DNA from: Flaccisagitta enflata
Taxonomy: Eukaryota; Chaetognatha; Sagittoidea; Aphragmophora
Direction of reading: 5' to 3'
Assembly (NCBI GenBank): GCA_965153355.1
Contig: OZ231128.1
Span: 7,006,001 to 7,070,000 of the forward strand
Length of the DNA stretch: 64,000 nt
Under the pieces are notes generated by a model. The model ran no database searches and was not told the DNA's origin. It saw only the letters and a program-made list of their open reading frames with translations. Positions 10,411 through 21,260 of this stretch are shown piece after piece. A program made the position numbers and the translations under genes. Position 1 is the first letter of the stretch, and the number at the start of each line of letters is the position of its first letter.

Positions 10411-10640
10411 TACAGTAGATGTTGTCTAGACTTATAAATACGGGGCAATTCATATAAGGAAAACAAATAAACATGAAGATCTCATATTTGGAATATAAAC
10501 TGATAAAAAGATGCTTGATTGACGATGGGTGTTGTTTGCCATGGAAACGCATTTCTGTGTATTACCGCTAAAAAATCAATATTTTGAGATTTTTTTTGTG
10601 AGTACATTGCTTAAAGTTAAATTTGTTACAACTTTCCAAA
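10411..10640 (+). repeat. Left terminal inverted repeat of the giant element
   Basis: Matches the inverted complement of 35,454-35,683. Shared blocks include TACAGTAGATG, TCTAGACTT, AAATAC, AGGAAAACAAATAAAC and ATTGACGATGGGT. The two ends differ by scattered substitutions, as expected for an old insertion rather than a recent fold-back artefact. Confidence 0.8.
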
Positions 10641-10924
10641 ACAAGATTTTGTCTCAGGTTTCCCACGCATTTCAATGCAAAACCAAGAGACAATAGCTCT
10701 GAAAGCTGAGACATTTGAGACAAAACTTGAGACTATGAGACATACCTGAGACATAGGCCCAAAGGCATTAAAATTACATTCCTGATTCCGGTCTCCTTCT
10801 ATCAAAATCCCTTTGTCTCTTTGTTCCTCAAACCAACTGTCTCTTATTGAGTGGTCTCATTAAGTTTCCAATTCACTTTGTCTCATCATAGCTCTTCTTT
10901 TGCCGTTTTTACTAGGTCCTATAA
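10641..10924. other. GAGACA/TGTCTC-rich spacer of the giant element
   Basis: Non-coding. The hexamer-like words GAGACA, TGAGAC and GTCTCA recur about every 10-25 bp and continue into the minisatellite. This word is the common denominator of the element's interior. Confidence 0.6.
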
Positions 10925-11419
10925 CATCTCACATTCAAAATGTCTCATTACATATCATATTCACTATGTCTCATTTTCACTATTTCTCAAATCTGTTATG
11001 CCTTATAATCACTTTATCTACTAAGTCTAATGTCTCATATCCACTATGTGTCATGCCTTATATTCAATATGTCTCATGTCTCAGATTCACTATGTCTTAT
11101 ATTCACTATGTCTCATATTCACTGTGTCTCAAGTCTCATATTTACCATGTCTCATGTCTCATATTCACTTTGTCTCAAACTACTTGTCATATTCACACTA
11201 CTTGTCATATTGACTTTGTTTCATACTACTTGTCATATTCACCTTGTCTCATACTACTTGTCAAATTCACCCTGTCTCATACTACTTGTCATATTCACTT
11301 TGTCTCATACTACTTTTCATATTCACTTTGTCTCATACTACTTGATATATTCACTATGTCTCATACTACTTGTCAAATTCACTTTGTCTCATACTAGTTA
11401 TATGCACTGACTCATGCTA

Positions 11420-11516
11420 TACAGTGACACCTTACTATAACAGACCCAAAAGTGATATAAATCTGACAATATTAGATAGAAACTCTATGACCTTTCATTT
11501 TTGTGGTTTCACTGTA
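11420..11516 (+). mobile_element. 97-bp MITE-like unit, left group, copy 1
   Basis: Begins TACAGTGACACC and ends GGTTTCACTGTA, giving a 12-bp terminal inverted repeat with one or two mismatches. TA at both outer edges suggests Tc1/mariner-type TA targeting. The interior contains ATAACAGACCCAAAAGTGAT. It is now part of the tandem higher-order repeat, so it was amplified with the array rather than inserted repeatedly. Confidence 0.75.
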
Positions 11517-11821
11517 GATGATCTGAGACAATTTGAATTTGATTTTTAGTATGAGACAAAATGAATATGACATGTAACATGTCTCATATTCACCATGTCT
11601 CATGTCTCATATTCAATCTGTCTCATACTACTTGTTATATTTACACGGTCTGATACTACTTGTCATATTCACTTTGTCTCACACTACTTGGCATATTCAC
11701 TATATCTTATACTACTTGTCATATTCACTTTGTCTCATACTACTTGATATATTCACTATGTCTCATATTACTTGTCAAATTCACTTTGTCTCATACTAGT
11801 TATACGCACTGTCTCATGCTA

Positions 11822-11918
11822 TACAGCGACACCCTGCTATAACAGACCCAAAAGTGATATAAATCTGACAATATTAGATAAAAACTCTATGACCTTTCAT
11901 TTTTGTGGTTTCACTGTA
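11822..11918 (+). mobile_element. 97-bp MITE-like unit, left group, copy 2
   Basis: Starts TACAGCGACACCCTGC, ends TTTCACTGTA. It lies 402 bp after copy 1 with the same flanks (TAGTTATACGCACTGTCTCA upstream). Confidence 0.75.
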
Positions 11919-12223
11919 GATGATCTGAGACAATTTGAATTTGATTTTTTTTATGAGACAAAGTAAATATGACATGTATCATGTCTCATATTCACTATGT
12001 CTCATGTCTCATATTCACTTTGTCTCATACTACTTGCTATATTCACACTGTCTCATACTACTTGTTATATTCACTTTGTCTCACACTACTTGTCATATTC
12101 ACGATATCTCATACTACTTGTCATATTCACTTTGTCTCAAACTACTTGATATAGTCACTATGTCTCATACTACTTGTCAAATTCAATTTGTCTCATACTA
12201 GTTATATGCACTGTCTCATGCTA

Positions 12224-12320
12224 TACAGTGACACCCTACTATAACAGACCAAAAAGTGATACAAATCTGACTGTATTAGATAAAAACTCTATGACCTTTC
12301 ACTTTTAAGGTTTCACTGTA
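12224..12320 (+). mobile_element. 97-bp MITE-like unit, left group, copy 3
   Basis: Starts TACAGTGACACCCTACTA, ends GGTTTCACTGTA. It lies 402 bp after copy 2. Confidence 0.75.
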
Positions 12321-12624
12321 GATGATCTTAGACAATTTGAATTTGATTTTTACTATGAGACAAAGTAAATATGACATGTATCATGTCTCATATTCATTAT
12401 GTCTCATGTCTCATATTCTCTTTGTCTCATACTACTTGCTATATTTACACTGTCTCATACCACTTATCATATTCCCTTTGTCTCACGCTACTTGTCATAT
12501 TCACTATATCCCATACTACTTGTCATATTCACTTTGTCTCAACTACTTGATATATTCACTATGTCTCATACTACTTGTCAAATTCACTTTGTCTCATACT
12601 AGTTATATGCACTGTCTCATGCTA

Positions 12625-12721
12625 TACAGTGACACTCTACTATAACAGACCCAAAAGTGATATAAATCTGACCATATTAGATAAAAACTCTATGACCTTT
12701 CATTTTTGTGGTTTCACTGTA
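12625..12721 (+). mobile_element. 97-bp MITE-like unit, left group, copy 4
   Basis: Starts TACAGTGACACTCTACTA, ends GGTTTCACTGTA. It lies 401 bp after copy 3. After it the minisatellite gives way to GAGACAAAGTGAAT-type sequence on the opposite strand sense. Confidence 0.75.
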
Positions 12722-12904
12722 GCTGATCTGAAACAATTTGAATTTGATTTTTAGACAAAGTAAATATGACAGCTAGTTTGAGACAAAGTGAATCATATCA
12801 AAAAATTAAAAGTAAATATGACAGTTGGTCCAAGACATAGTGAATATGATGGATAGTTGAGACAAAATGAGTATGAAAGCTAGTTTGAGACAAATAGAAT
12901 CATA

Positions 12905-12990
12905 TCAAACAACTGACCCTTACCCTCCTACCCTAACCCTAGACCTTCACCCAACTAAACTTAACCCTAACCTAACCCTAACCCCCTCTT
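12905..12990 (-). repeat. Short telomere-like CCCTAA tract
   Basis: Imperfect CCCTAA/CCTAACCCTAAC units between the minisatellite and the hairpin satellite. The second copy (29,720-29,790) is more degraded. Equivalent GTTAGGGTTAGG words occur in most monomers of the following satellite. This is an interstitial telomere-like motif, not a chromosome end. Confidence 0.75.
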
Positions 12991-15900
12991 TTGGGGGGTA
13001 AAATGTTTTGGGACAATTTGAATAGGCTGTTAGGGTTAGGTTTACAAGGATTTCAATAGAGTGAGACGTAAAAGATCTGACTTAGAATTGAGGGAGAAAA
13101 TATCAACTAAAATTCCAAGTCAGATTTATTATGTCTAACTCCATTAAAATCTATGTAATCCAAACCCTACATCTGTGTTCAAATTGTCTCAAATTATGAT
13201 ACCCCTACCATACTCACTTCTCACTACTTACTACCTACATACCTACTTATGAACTCACTTGATTTTTCTGGTATTTAAAAATGTTTGGGACACCCAATAG
13301 GCTGTTAGGTTGTCTTCATAGATTTCAATAGAGTAGACACAAAAATCTGACTTGGAATTTGAGTAGATTTTTTCTCCTCATTTCCCAAGTCAGATTTTTT
13401 ATGTCTCACCATTAAAATCTATGTAATGCTTAACAATTCTACATTTGTATTTAAATTGTCTCAAAACATGATACCCCTACTAAACTCACTTACTTATCAC
13501 TACTACTTACATGTCTTCTTTCTTATGAACCCACTTGATTTTCTGTGTTTTGGGGGAACATGTTTTGGGACAATCTGAATAGGCTGTTAGGGTTAAGTCT
13601 ACATAGATTTCAATAGAGTAAACAAAATCTGACTTAGAATTTGAGTAGATTTTTTTCTCCCTCATTTCCGAGTCAGATTTTTTATGTCTCACTCCATTGA
13701 AATCTATGTAATCCAAACTCTGCATCTGTATTCAAATTGTCTCAAAACATGATACCTACCAACCCACTTACTTCACTACTTACTACTTATATACTTACTC
13801 TGAACTCACTTGATTTTTCTGGTGTTTTGGGGGTGGACATGTTTTGGGATAATCTGAATAGGCTGTTAGGGTTAGGTCTACATTGATTTCAATAGAGTAA
13901 GACACAAAAAATCAGACTTAGAATTCGAGTAGATTTTTTTTCCCTCATTTCCAAGTCAGATTTTTTATGTCTCACTCCATTGAAATCTATGTAATCAAAA
14001 CCTTACATCTGTATTCAAATTGTCTCAATAACATGATACCCCCTACTAAACCCACTTAGCTTCACTACTTACTACTTACATACCTACTGAACTCACTTGA
14101 TTTTTCTGGTGTTTTGGGGGAGTAATATGTTTTGGGCAAACTGAATAGGTTATTAGGGTTAGGTTTACATAGATTTCAATAGAGTAAGACACAAAAAATC
14201 TGACATGGAATCTGAGAAGATTTTTTCTCCCCCATTTCCAAGTCAAATTTGTTATGTCTCACTCTATTAAAATCTATGTAATTCTTTCCCTACATTTGTA
14301 TTCAAATTGTCTCAAAACATGATAAATTCTACTAAACTCACTTACTTCTCACTAATCCTTACTAACATACCTCTTATGAACTCACTTGATTTTTCTGGTG
14401 TTTTGGGGGGGTAACATGTTTTGGGACAATCTAAATAGGCTGTTAGTGGGTAGGTTCACATGATTTCAATAGAGAAACACAAAAATCTGACTTAGAATTT
14501 TAGTAGATTTTTTCTCTCTCATTTCCGAGTCAGATTTTTTATGTCTCACTCCATTGAAATCTATGTAATCCAAACCCTACATCTGTATTCAAATTGTCTC
14601 AAAACATGATACCCCTACTAAACCCACTTACTTCTCACTACTTACTACTTCTATACCTACTTGTGAACTCACTTGATTTTTCTGGTGTTTTGGGGGAGTA
14701 ACATGTTTTGGGACAAACTGAATAGGTTGTTAGGGTTAGGTTCACATAGATTTCAATAGAGTAAGACACAAAAAATCTGACTTGAAATCTGAGAAGATTT
14801 TTTCTCCCTCATTTCCAAGTCGAATTTTTTATGTCTCACTCCATTAAAATCTATGTAATCCTTACCCTACATTTGTATTCAAATTGTCTCAAAACATGAT
14901 ACCCCTACTAAACTCACTTACTTCTCACTACTCACTACTTACATACCTTCTTATGAACTTGCTTGATTTTTCTGGTGTTTTGGGGGGGTAACATGTTTTG
15001 GGACAATCTGAATAGGCTGTTAGGGTTAGGTCTACATAGATTTCAATAGAGTAAGACACAAAAAATCTGACTTAGAATTTGAGTAGATTTTTTTCTCCCT
15101 CATTTCCAAGTCAGATTTTTTATGTCTCACTCTATTGAAATCTATGTAATCCAAACCCTACATCTGTATTCAAATTGTCTCAAAACATGATACTCCTACC
15201 ATACTCACTTCACACTACTTATTACTTTTATACCTACTTCTGTGAACTCACTTGATTTTTCTGGTGTTTTGGAAGAGTAACATGTATGGGGACAAACTGA
15301 ATAGGCTGTTAGGTTTAGGTTCACATAGATTTCAATAGAGTAAGACACGCAATCTCTGACTTGGAAATTGAGAAGATTTTTTCTCCCTCATTTCTAAGTC
15401 AAATTTTTATGTCTCACTCCATTAAAATCTATGTAATGCTTACCCTTCATTTGTATTCAAATTGTCTCAAAACATGATACCCTACTCTAAACTCACTTAC
15501 TTCTCACTACTCACTACTTACATACCTTCTTATGAACTCACTTGATTTTTCTGGTTTGGGGTAATATGTTTTGGGACAATCTGAATAGGTCAGTTAGGCT
15601 AGGTCTAGATAGATTCAATAGGTAAGACATTAAAAGTCTGACTTAGAATTTGAGTAGATTTTTTTCTCCCTCATTTCCAAGTCAGATTTTTTATGTCTCA
15701 CTCCATTGAAATCTATGTAATCCAAACCCTACATCTGTATTCAAATTGTCTCAAAACATGATACCCCTACTAAACCCACTTACTTCTCACTACTTACTAC
15801 TTACATGCCTACTTGTGAACTCACTTGATTTTTCTGGTGTTTTGGGGGAGTAACATGTTTTGGGACAAACTGAATAGGTTGTTAGGGTTAGGTTTACATA

Positions 15901-16985
15901 GATTTCAATAGAGTAAGACACAAAAAATCTGACTTGGAATCTGAGAAGATTTTTTCTCCCTCATTTTCAAGTCAAATTTTTTATGTCTCACTCCATTAAA
16001 ATCTATATAATGCTTACCCTACATTTGTATTCAAATTGTCTCAAAACATGATACCCTTCCTAAACTCACTTACTTCTCACTACTCACTACTTACATACCT
16101 TTTTATGAACTCACTTGATTTTTCTGGTGTTTTGGGGGGGTAACATGTTTTGGGACAATCTGAATAGGCTGTTAGAGTTAGGTCTAGATAGATTTCAATA
16201 GAGTAAGACACAAAAAATCTGACTTAGAATTTGAGTAGATTTTTTTCTCCCTCATTTCCAAGTCAGATTTTTTATGTCTCACTCCATTAAAATCTATGTA
16301 ATGCTTACCCTACATTTGTATTCAAATTGTCTCAAAACATGATACCCCTACTAAACTCACTTACTTCTCACTACTCACTACTTACATACTTTCTTATGAA
16401 CTCACTTGATTTTTCTGGTGTTTTGGGGGGGTAACATGTTTTGGGACAATCTGAATAGGCTGTTAGGGTTAGGTCTACATAGATTTCAATAGAGTAAGAC
16501 ACAAAAAACTGACTTCGAATTTGAGTTGATTTTTTTCTCCCTCATTTCCAAGTCAGATTTTTTATGTCTCACTCTATTGAAATCTATGTAATCCAAACCC
16601 TACATCTGTATTCAAATTGTCTCAAAACATGATACCCCTACTAAACCCACTTACTTCTCACTACTTACTACCTACATACCTACTCCTGAACTTGATTTTT
16701 CTGGTGTTTTGGGGGAGTAACATATGTTTTAGGAAAACTGAATAAGGTTGTTAGGTTAGGTTTCCATAGATTTCAACAGAGAAGACAAAAAATCTGACTG
16801 GGAATCTGAGAAGATTTTTTCTCCCTCATTTCCAAGTCAGATTTTTTATGTCTCACTCCATTAAATTCTATGTAAACCCAACCCTAACAGTCTTTTCAGA
16901 TCGTCCCAAAACACATTACCCCCCAAAACACCAGAAAAATCAAGTGAATTCACAAGTAGGTATGTAAGAAGTAAGTAGTGAAGTA
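12991..16985. repeat. ~289-bp satellite whose monomers are hairpins
   Basis: About 14 units. The marker GATTTTTCTGGTGTTTTGGG recurs at spacings of 287-290 bp (13,813, 14,102, 14,391, 14,678, 14,967, 15,257 and onward). Within each monomer the left half (ACATAGATTTCAATAGAGTA ... AAAAAATCTGACTT) is repeated inverted in the right half (AAGTCAGATTTTTTATGTCT ... CCATTGAAATCTATGTAA). Arms of roughly 85-90 bp are separated by an AGATTTTTTCTCCCTCATTT loop. A ~75-bp linker of ACTTACTACTTACATACC type joins monomers. Two types mostly alternate (GGCTGTTAGGGTTAGGTC against GGTTGTTAGGGTTAGGTT), giving a ~578-bp higher-order unit. Confidence 0.9.
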
Positions 16986-17035
16986 TTCAATAATTCTGTT
17001 TGGGGGGTAACATGTTTTGGGACAAACTGAATTGG
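16865..17035 (-). repeat. Inverted linker at the end of the hairpin satellite
   Basis: ACACCAGAAAAATCAAGTGA and CACAAGTAGGTATGTAAGAA are the inverse of the linker that joins satellite monomers elsewhere. The array flips orientation at its right border before a last partial plus-strand half-monomer. Confidence 0.75.
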
Positions 17036-17280
17036 TGGTTAGGTCATGCTTATATAGAAGTCAATTGTTGTGACAAAACAAATTTGTGTTTGAAATTATG
17101 ATGATTTTTACCCCATTTTTTGATCAGATGTCTTAAGTCTCACTCCATTTACATCCATGTCAATCAAACATCTGTTTTCAAGTGTTTTAAACCAGCCATC
17201 ATATGCACTTTGTCTCCAACCAACTGTCCTTTCCATGTTGTCTTGTACCAAATATCAGATTTTGATTGCCTCAGATCCAT

Positions 17281-17377
17281 TACAGTGAAACCCTGAAAAT
17301 GAATAGACTATGACTTTCTATCTATTATGAGTGGATTTAAGTCTATTTTAGGCCTGTTTTAGCAGGATTTCACTGTA
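17281..17377 (-). mobile_element. 97-bp MITE-like unit, right group, copy 1
   Basis: Plus strand starts TACAGTGAAACCCTG and ends AGCAGGATTTCACTGTA. Relative to the left group it is inverted (the GCTAAAACAG block is on the minus strand). Same 97-bp length. Confidence 0.7.
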
Positions 17378-17593
17378 TAGGTTTCAAAGCTGCGAAACTG
17401 GTTGAACTGCATACTATGGATAGTTATTTGACATGATCTTATTTGTCCCAGATTATTTATCATATTCACTTTGTCCCAAACCTAACAATATCAAGTGTCT
17501 CAAACCAGCCATCATGTGTACTTTGCCTCTAACTAACAGTCATATTCACTTTGTCTCATACCAAATATCAAATTCAAATTCTCTCAGATCCAC

Positions 17594-17690
17594 GACAGTG
17601 AAACCCTGAAAATGGAAGGACTATGATTTTCTATCTCTCATGGCTGGACATAAGTCCATTTAAGGTCTGTTTTAGCAGGGTGTCACTGTA
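17594..17690 (-). mobile_element. 97-bp MITE-like unit, right group, copy 2
   Basis: Starts GACAGTGAAACCCTG (terminal T to G change) and ends AGCAGGGTGTCACTGTA. Inverted relative to the left group. Confidence 0.7.
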
Positions 17691-18014
17691 AAGGTTTCAG
17701 AGGTGTGACACTGATACATACTATGGACAGTTGTTTGACATGATTCTGTTCGTTTTAAGCTATCTGTCATATTCACTTTGTCTCAAACTTAATTTCAAGT
17801 GTCTCAAAACATGAAACCCCTAACTCAACTCACTTTTCCTTACTTAAAAGTTAACTGAGACAAAACAAATTTGTGTAAGAATTCATGTCAATCAAACCTT
17901 ACATCTGCTTTTTTAATGTGCCAAATCAGCCATCATATGCAATTTGTCTCAAACAAACTCTCATATTCACTTTGTCTCATACTAAATATCAAATTCAAAT
18001 TGTCTCAAATCCAC

Positions 18015-18111
18015 TACAGTGAAACCCTGAAAATGAAAGGACTATGACTTTCTATCTCTCATGGCTGGATTTAAGTCCATTTTAGTTCTGTTTCAACAGG
18101 GTGTCACTGTA
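18015..18111 (-). mobile_element. 97-bp MITE-like unit, right group, copy 3
   Basis: Starts TACAGTGAAACCCTG and ends CAACAGGGTGTCACTGTA. The terminal repeats agree at 10 of the first 12 bases. Confidence 0.7.
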
Positions 18112-18329
18112 TAGGTTTTGAAGGGGTGACACTGATACATACTATAGACAGTTGTTTGACATTATCCTGTTTGTTTTAAGCTATCTGTCATATTCACTTT
18201 GTCTCTAACTAAATTTCAAGTGTCTCAAAACATGATACCCCAAACTAAACTCACTTTTCCTTACTTATAAGCTGAGTTATAGACTGAAACGTGTGGGAAG
18301 ATTTCTATTTCCTAGATAGTAAATTAGTG

Positions 18330-20340
18330 CCAAAAATATGCATAAATTTATGGCAAAAAATACAAAAATTTTTCTGATTAAAAGAAAAATCATAAAAATA
18401 CAGCGCTTTTTTTGCCATAAATTTATGGGTACAAATTGCCCGAAAATTTATGATCATTTTTTGTCATAAATTAATGCAATAAATAGGCATAAATTTATGG
18501 CAAAAAACTTGTTATTTTTTATGAGTCCTACAAAAAAATGCTTTTTTTTTTGCCATAAAATAATGGGTACAAATCACTTAAATTTATGTAGATTTGTTTT
18601 TTTTTTTTCATAAATTAATGCAATAAATAGGCATAAATTTATGCAAAAAAACACATTATTTTTTATGATTGCAAAGAAATCATATAAAAACTCCTTTTTT
18701 TTGTGCCCTAAATTTATGGGTACAAATTGCCCATAAATTCATGAGCAATTTTTGTCATAACTTATTGCAATAAATAGGCATAAATTTATGCCCAAAAACA
18801 TATTATTACTTGTGATTCCAAAGAAAATCTTTAAAAAACTTCATTTTTTTTTATTATAAATTGAGGTAAAAAATACCCATTAATTTATGATCATTTATGC
18901 CATTAATAATGCAATGAATAAGCATAAATTTATGACAAAAAACGCATAATTTTTTATGATTCCTGAGAAAATGAAAAAAAATGCATTTTTTTGCCATACA
19001 TTTATGGGTACAAAATGCCCATAGATTTATGATCATTTTTGTCATAAATTAATGCAATAAAATTGCATAACTTCATGCCAAAAAACACATGATTTTTTTT
19101 TCATTACAAAGAAAATCATAAACAGGTCGCCCAAGGGCAATATGTGGTCATGGATACCCATTGCCCTGCTTTGCATGATTGTGATATAGAAGGAGAGGGA
19201 AGGTAGGTAGCGGTTCTAAGGGGACGGTCTCAGAACACAGGAGGATATTTTTTGTTCGTCGGCTTTCTCTGTCCGTCCGTCCGTTCGTCTTCCAGGCCCA
19301 GACTCCGGGAAATCTGCTCTCTCAGTCCTGAAAGTCTGCCTTCAGGCCTGGAATCTGCCCTCTCAGGCCTCAATTTAGCTGAGGGCAGACTTGTGGCCTG
19401 AGAAGACAGATTTCAGGCCCTGAGAGGGCAGATTTCAGGACTGAGAGGGTAGACTCAGCCTGGAGGCAGATTCAAGGCCTGAGAGGGCATAGATTTCAGG
19501 GGCCTAAGAGATTTCAGGCCTGGAGAGGGCAGATTTCAGGTCTGAGAGGGCCTGGGGGAGACGAACGGACGAACGGACGAACGGAATGACGAACGAAAGT
19601 CCCCCTGTGTTCTACAGGACTTCGTCCCCTTCGGAGCCGCTGCCCAAAAAGCTGCATTTTTTTGCAATAAAATTTGCGGGTACTTATTGCCCATAAATTT
19701 ATGACCATTTTGTGTGATGAATTAATGCAATAAATGTGCATGAATTTATGCGAAAAAAAACAAAAAAAATTTTATGATTCCAAAGAAAAATAACGAAAAA
19801 CTGCATTTTGCCATAAGTTTATGGGAACTCATTACCCATAAATTTATGATCATTTTGTGTCATAAATTAATGCAAAAAATATGCATAAGTTTATGCTTTT
19901 ATGCTACAAACTATGTAATTTTTTATGATCTCAAAGAAAATCATTGAAAAACTGCATTTTTTTTTCATAAATTTAGGGGTATCTATTGCCCATGAGTTTA
20001 TGATTATTTTTTTTTGTCATAATTAAATGCAAAAATTTTGCATAAATTTATGCCAAAAAATACTATTCTTTAAGATTCCAAAAAAAAATCATAAAAAACT
20101 GCATTTTTGGCCATAGATTTATGGGTAGTTATTGACCATAAATTTACGATCATTTTGTGTCATAAATTGATGCACTAAATTTGCATAAATTTATGCAAAA
20201 AATCATGTAATCTTTTATGATTTCAAAAAATTCATGATAAAATGGACTTTTTTTCATAAATCTATGGTACTTATTGCCCATAATTTAATAATCAGTTTTT
20301 TGTCATGAATTAATGCATTAAATATGCAAATTTTTGATGC
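18330..20340. repeat. AT-rich ~145-bp satellite with CATAAATTTATG cores
   Basis: The 12-bp palindrome CATAAATTTATG recurs at spacings of about 141-148 bp (18,342, 18,490, 18,631, 18,779, 18,923). Other constant words are TGCATTTTTTTGCCATAAAT, GGGTACAAATTGCCCATAAA and ATTAATGCAATAAAT. About 13 diverged monomers, split at 19,123 by an F-family element. It adjoins the truncated end of the giant element. Confidence 0.85.
19123..19650. mobile_element. F-family element, subtype A, clean insertion in satellite
   Basis: Long left end CAGGTCGCCCAAGGGCAATA. The inner block is degraded here (GTAGCGGTTCTAAGGGGACG). A GTCC/GTTC array, inverted CTCAGGCCTGAAATCTGCC and GAGAGGGCAGATTTCAGGCC minisatellite halves and a GAACGGAC array follow. 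The right end is short: CCCCCTGTGTTCTACAGGAC ... GCCGCTGCCCAAAAA. The satellite reads AAAGAAAATCATAAA just before and GCTGCATTTTTTTGC just after, matching uninterrupted monomers, so the element edges are defined to within a few bases. Confidence 0.85.
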
Positions 20341-21008
20341 GTCCTTGCTTCTCCATAAAATGGTCTGTCCATCTGTTAGTCCATCTGTTAGTCCGTCTGT
20401 TACCTTTTTTCGAAAATCCATCAATGACCGATTCAATCCCTCCCACACCACTCCCAATCAGTTTTAGATGCATCCTCGCATTTCCCCAACCTTTTCTAGG
20501 GATTTTCGCATTGGGCTCATTATCTATTTATTATCTAGATATTCCCTATGTAATATCTCGATAACTTTCCAAATGCGAAAACCCCTTAAGTAATTCTGAC
20601 TGCCCAAATTTTGCCCTCGTCCCTCCCACTTCCAGATTTTTTTTCATATTAAATCTTTTGAAAATTGTTTGTCGATACTCATATAAATCTGGTCTCTCAT
20701 TCATAAACAGTATTGGTTCATTATTTCTATGTCACTTAGTGTTGTATGAAAGAACAAGATTTTCATTTTCTATTGTCATGTATATTCATAGAATGATACC
20801 AATACCAAGATTTTTTGCAGGAGCAGTAATGCAAAAACTTACCTAAATGCCTAAAAGACATAATGTTACCAATGGACCAATGCACTGTACAACAGGCAAA
20901 CCAATGGGAATGGGAGGCTATTCAGAAACGCAACTCTTCAACTCACTATGTCTGTCAGTCCGTCACCATGTTGTCATATAATCTTTCCTTTTATTCTGAA
21001 GATCGTAA
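20341..21008. other. Non-coding sequence, nothing recognised
   Basis: A small GTCC/GTTA-type patch lies at about 20,367-20,402. No repeat family, RNA gene or credible reading frame otherwise. Confidence 0.4.
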
Positions 21009-21009
21009 G

Positions 21010-21050
<41 letters not shown>

Positions 21051-21140
21051 AACAACAACAACACAATAACAACAACAACAACAATAATAACTGAACAACA
21101 ACAACACAATAACAACAACAACTACAATAACAACAACAAA
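21009..21140. repeat. (CAA)n microsatellite
   Basis: CAA/ACA triplets with AATAAC and CTGAAC interruptions. Confidence 0.95.
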
Positions 21141-21260
21141 GTTTTCACGTTTTTTAGTTTGTTTTGGGGGGGGGATTTCACGCCGCTTGAACGAAGCTTT
21201 TATTCGGGCATATTTTACCCAGCAACAATGCTAGACCTAACCTTATACCATCCTCAGCCC

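Larger units (their letters stand above)
10925..12765 (+). repeat. ~28-bp minisatellite with a 401-402-bp higher-order repeat
   Basis: Basic unit CATATTCACTTTGTCTCATA + CTACTTGT, with variants. From about 11,420 the array is organised in blocks of 401-402 bp. Each block holds a 97-bp inverted-repeat unit, the conserved word GAGACAATTTGAATTTGATT and six to nine minisatellite units. Long Ser/Leu/Ile/His-rich frames across it are repeat artefacts. Confidence 0.9.
7969..18271 (+). repeat. 10.3-kb direct duplication, copy 1
   Basis: The sequence from GTAAGGAAATTCACCCCCGT at 7,969 to CTTACTTATAAG at about 18,271 recurs at 24,759-35,056 in the same orientation. Long stretches are identical (for example 10,212-10,690 against 26,994-27,470). 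It includes the distal part of F elements, the 9,525 element and most of the giant inverted element. Differences are concentrated in short indel-rich patches. Confidence 0.9.
10411..18271. mobile_element. Giant inverted-repeat element, copy 1 (right terminus missing)
   Basis: Starts at TACAGTAGATGTTGTCTAGA and contains, in order, the left terminal repeat, GAGACA-rich sequence and a ~28-bp minisatellite with four embedded 97-bp units. Telomere-like repeats and a hairpin satellite follow, then three 97-bp units in inverted orientation. The second copy shows that the complete element ends in an inverted repeat of this start. Here the right ~0.6 kb is replaced by the AT-rich satellite. No transposase frame is present, so any mobility would depend on another element. 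Confidence 0.7.
17036..18271. repeat. Right half of giant element: inverted MITE-like and TTTGTCTC repeats
   Basis: Three repeats of about 310-420 bp. Each contains CATATTCACTTTGTCTCA, CAAATTGTCTCAGATCCA-type sequence and a 97-bp unit in the orientation opposite to the left group. Non-coding. Confidence 0.75.

Noticed and set aside
10900-12645. Ser/Leu/Ile-rich frames of up to 165 codons that look like membrane proteins
   Set aside because: The 28-bp minisatellite and its shifts give overlapping hydrophobic frames in several registers, with no conserved start or motif.
10925-12765. CRISPR-like array
   Set aside because: The 28-bp unit repeats head to tail without unique spacers, and the genome is clearly eukaryotic.
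12905-12990. True telomere or chromosome end
   Set aside because: The CCCTAA units are few, imperfect and internal; satellite sequence continues on both sides.
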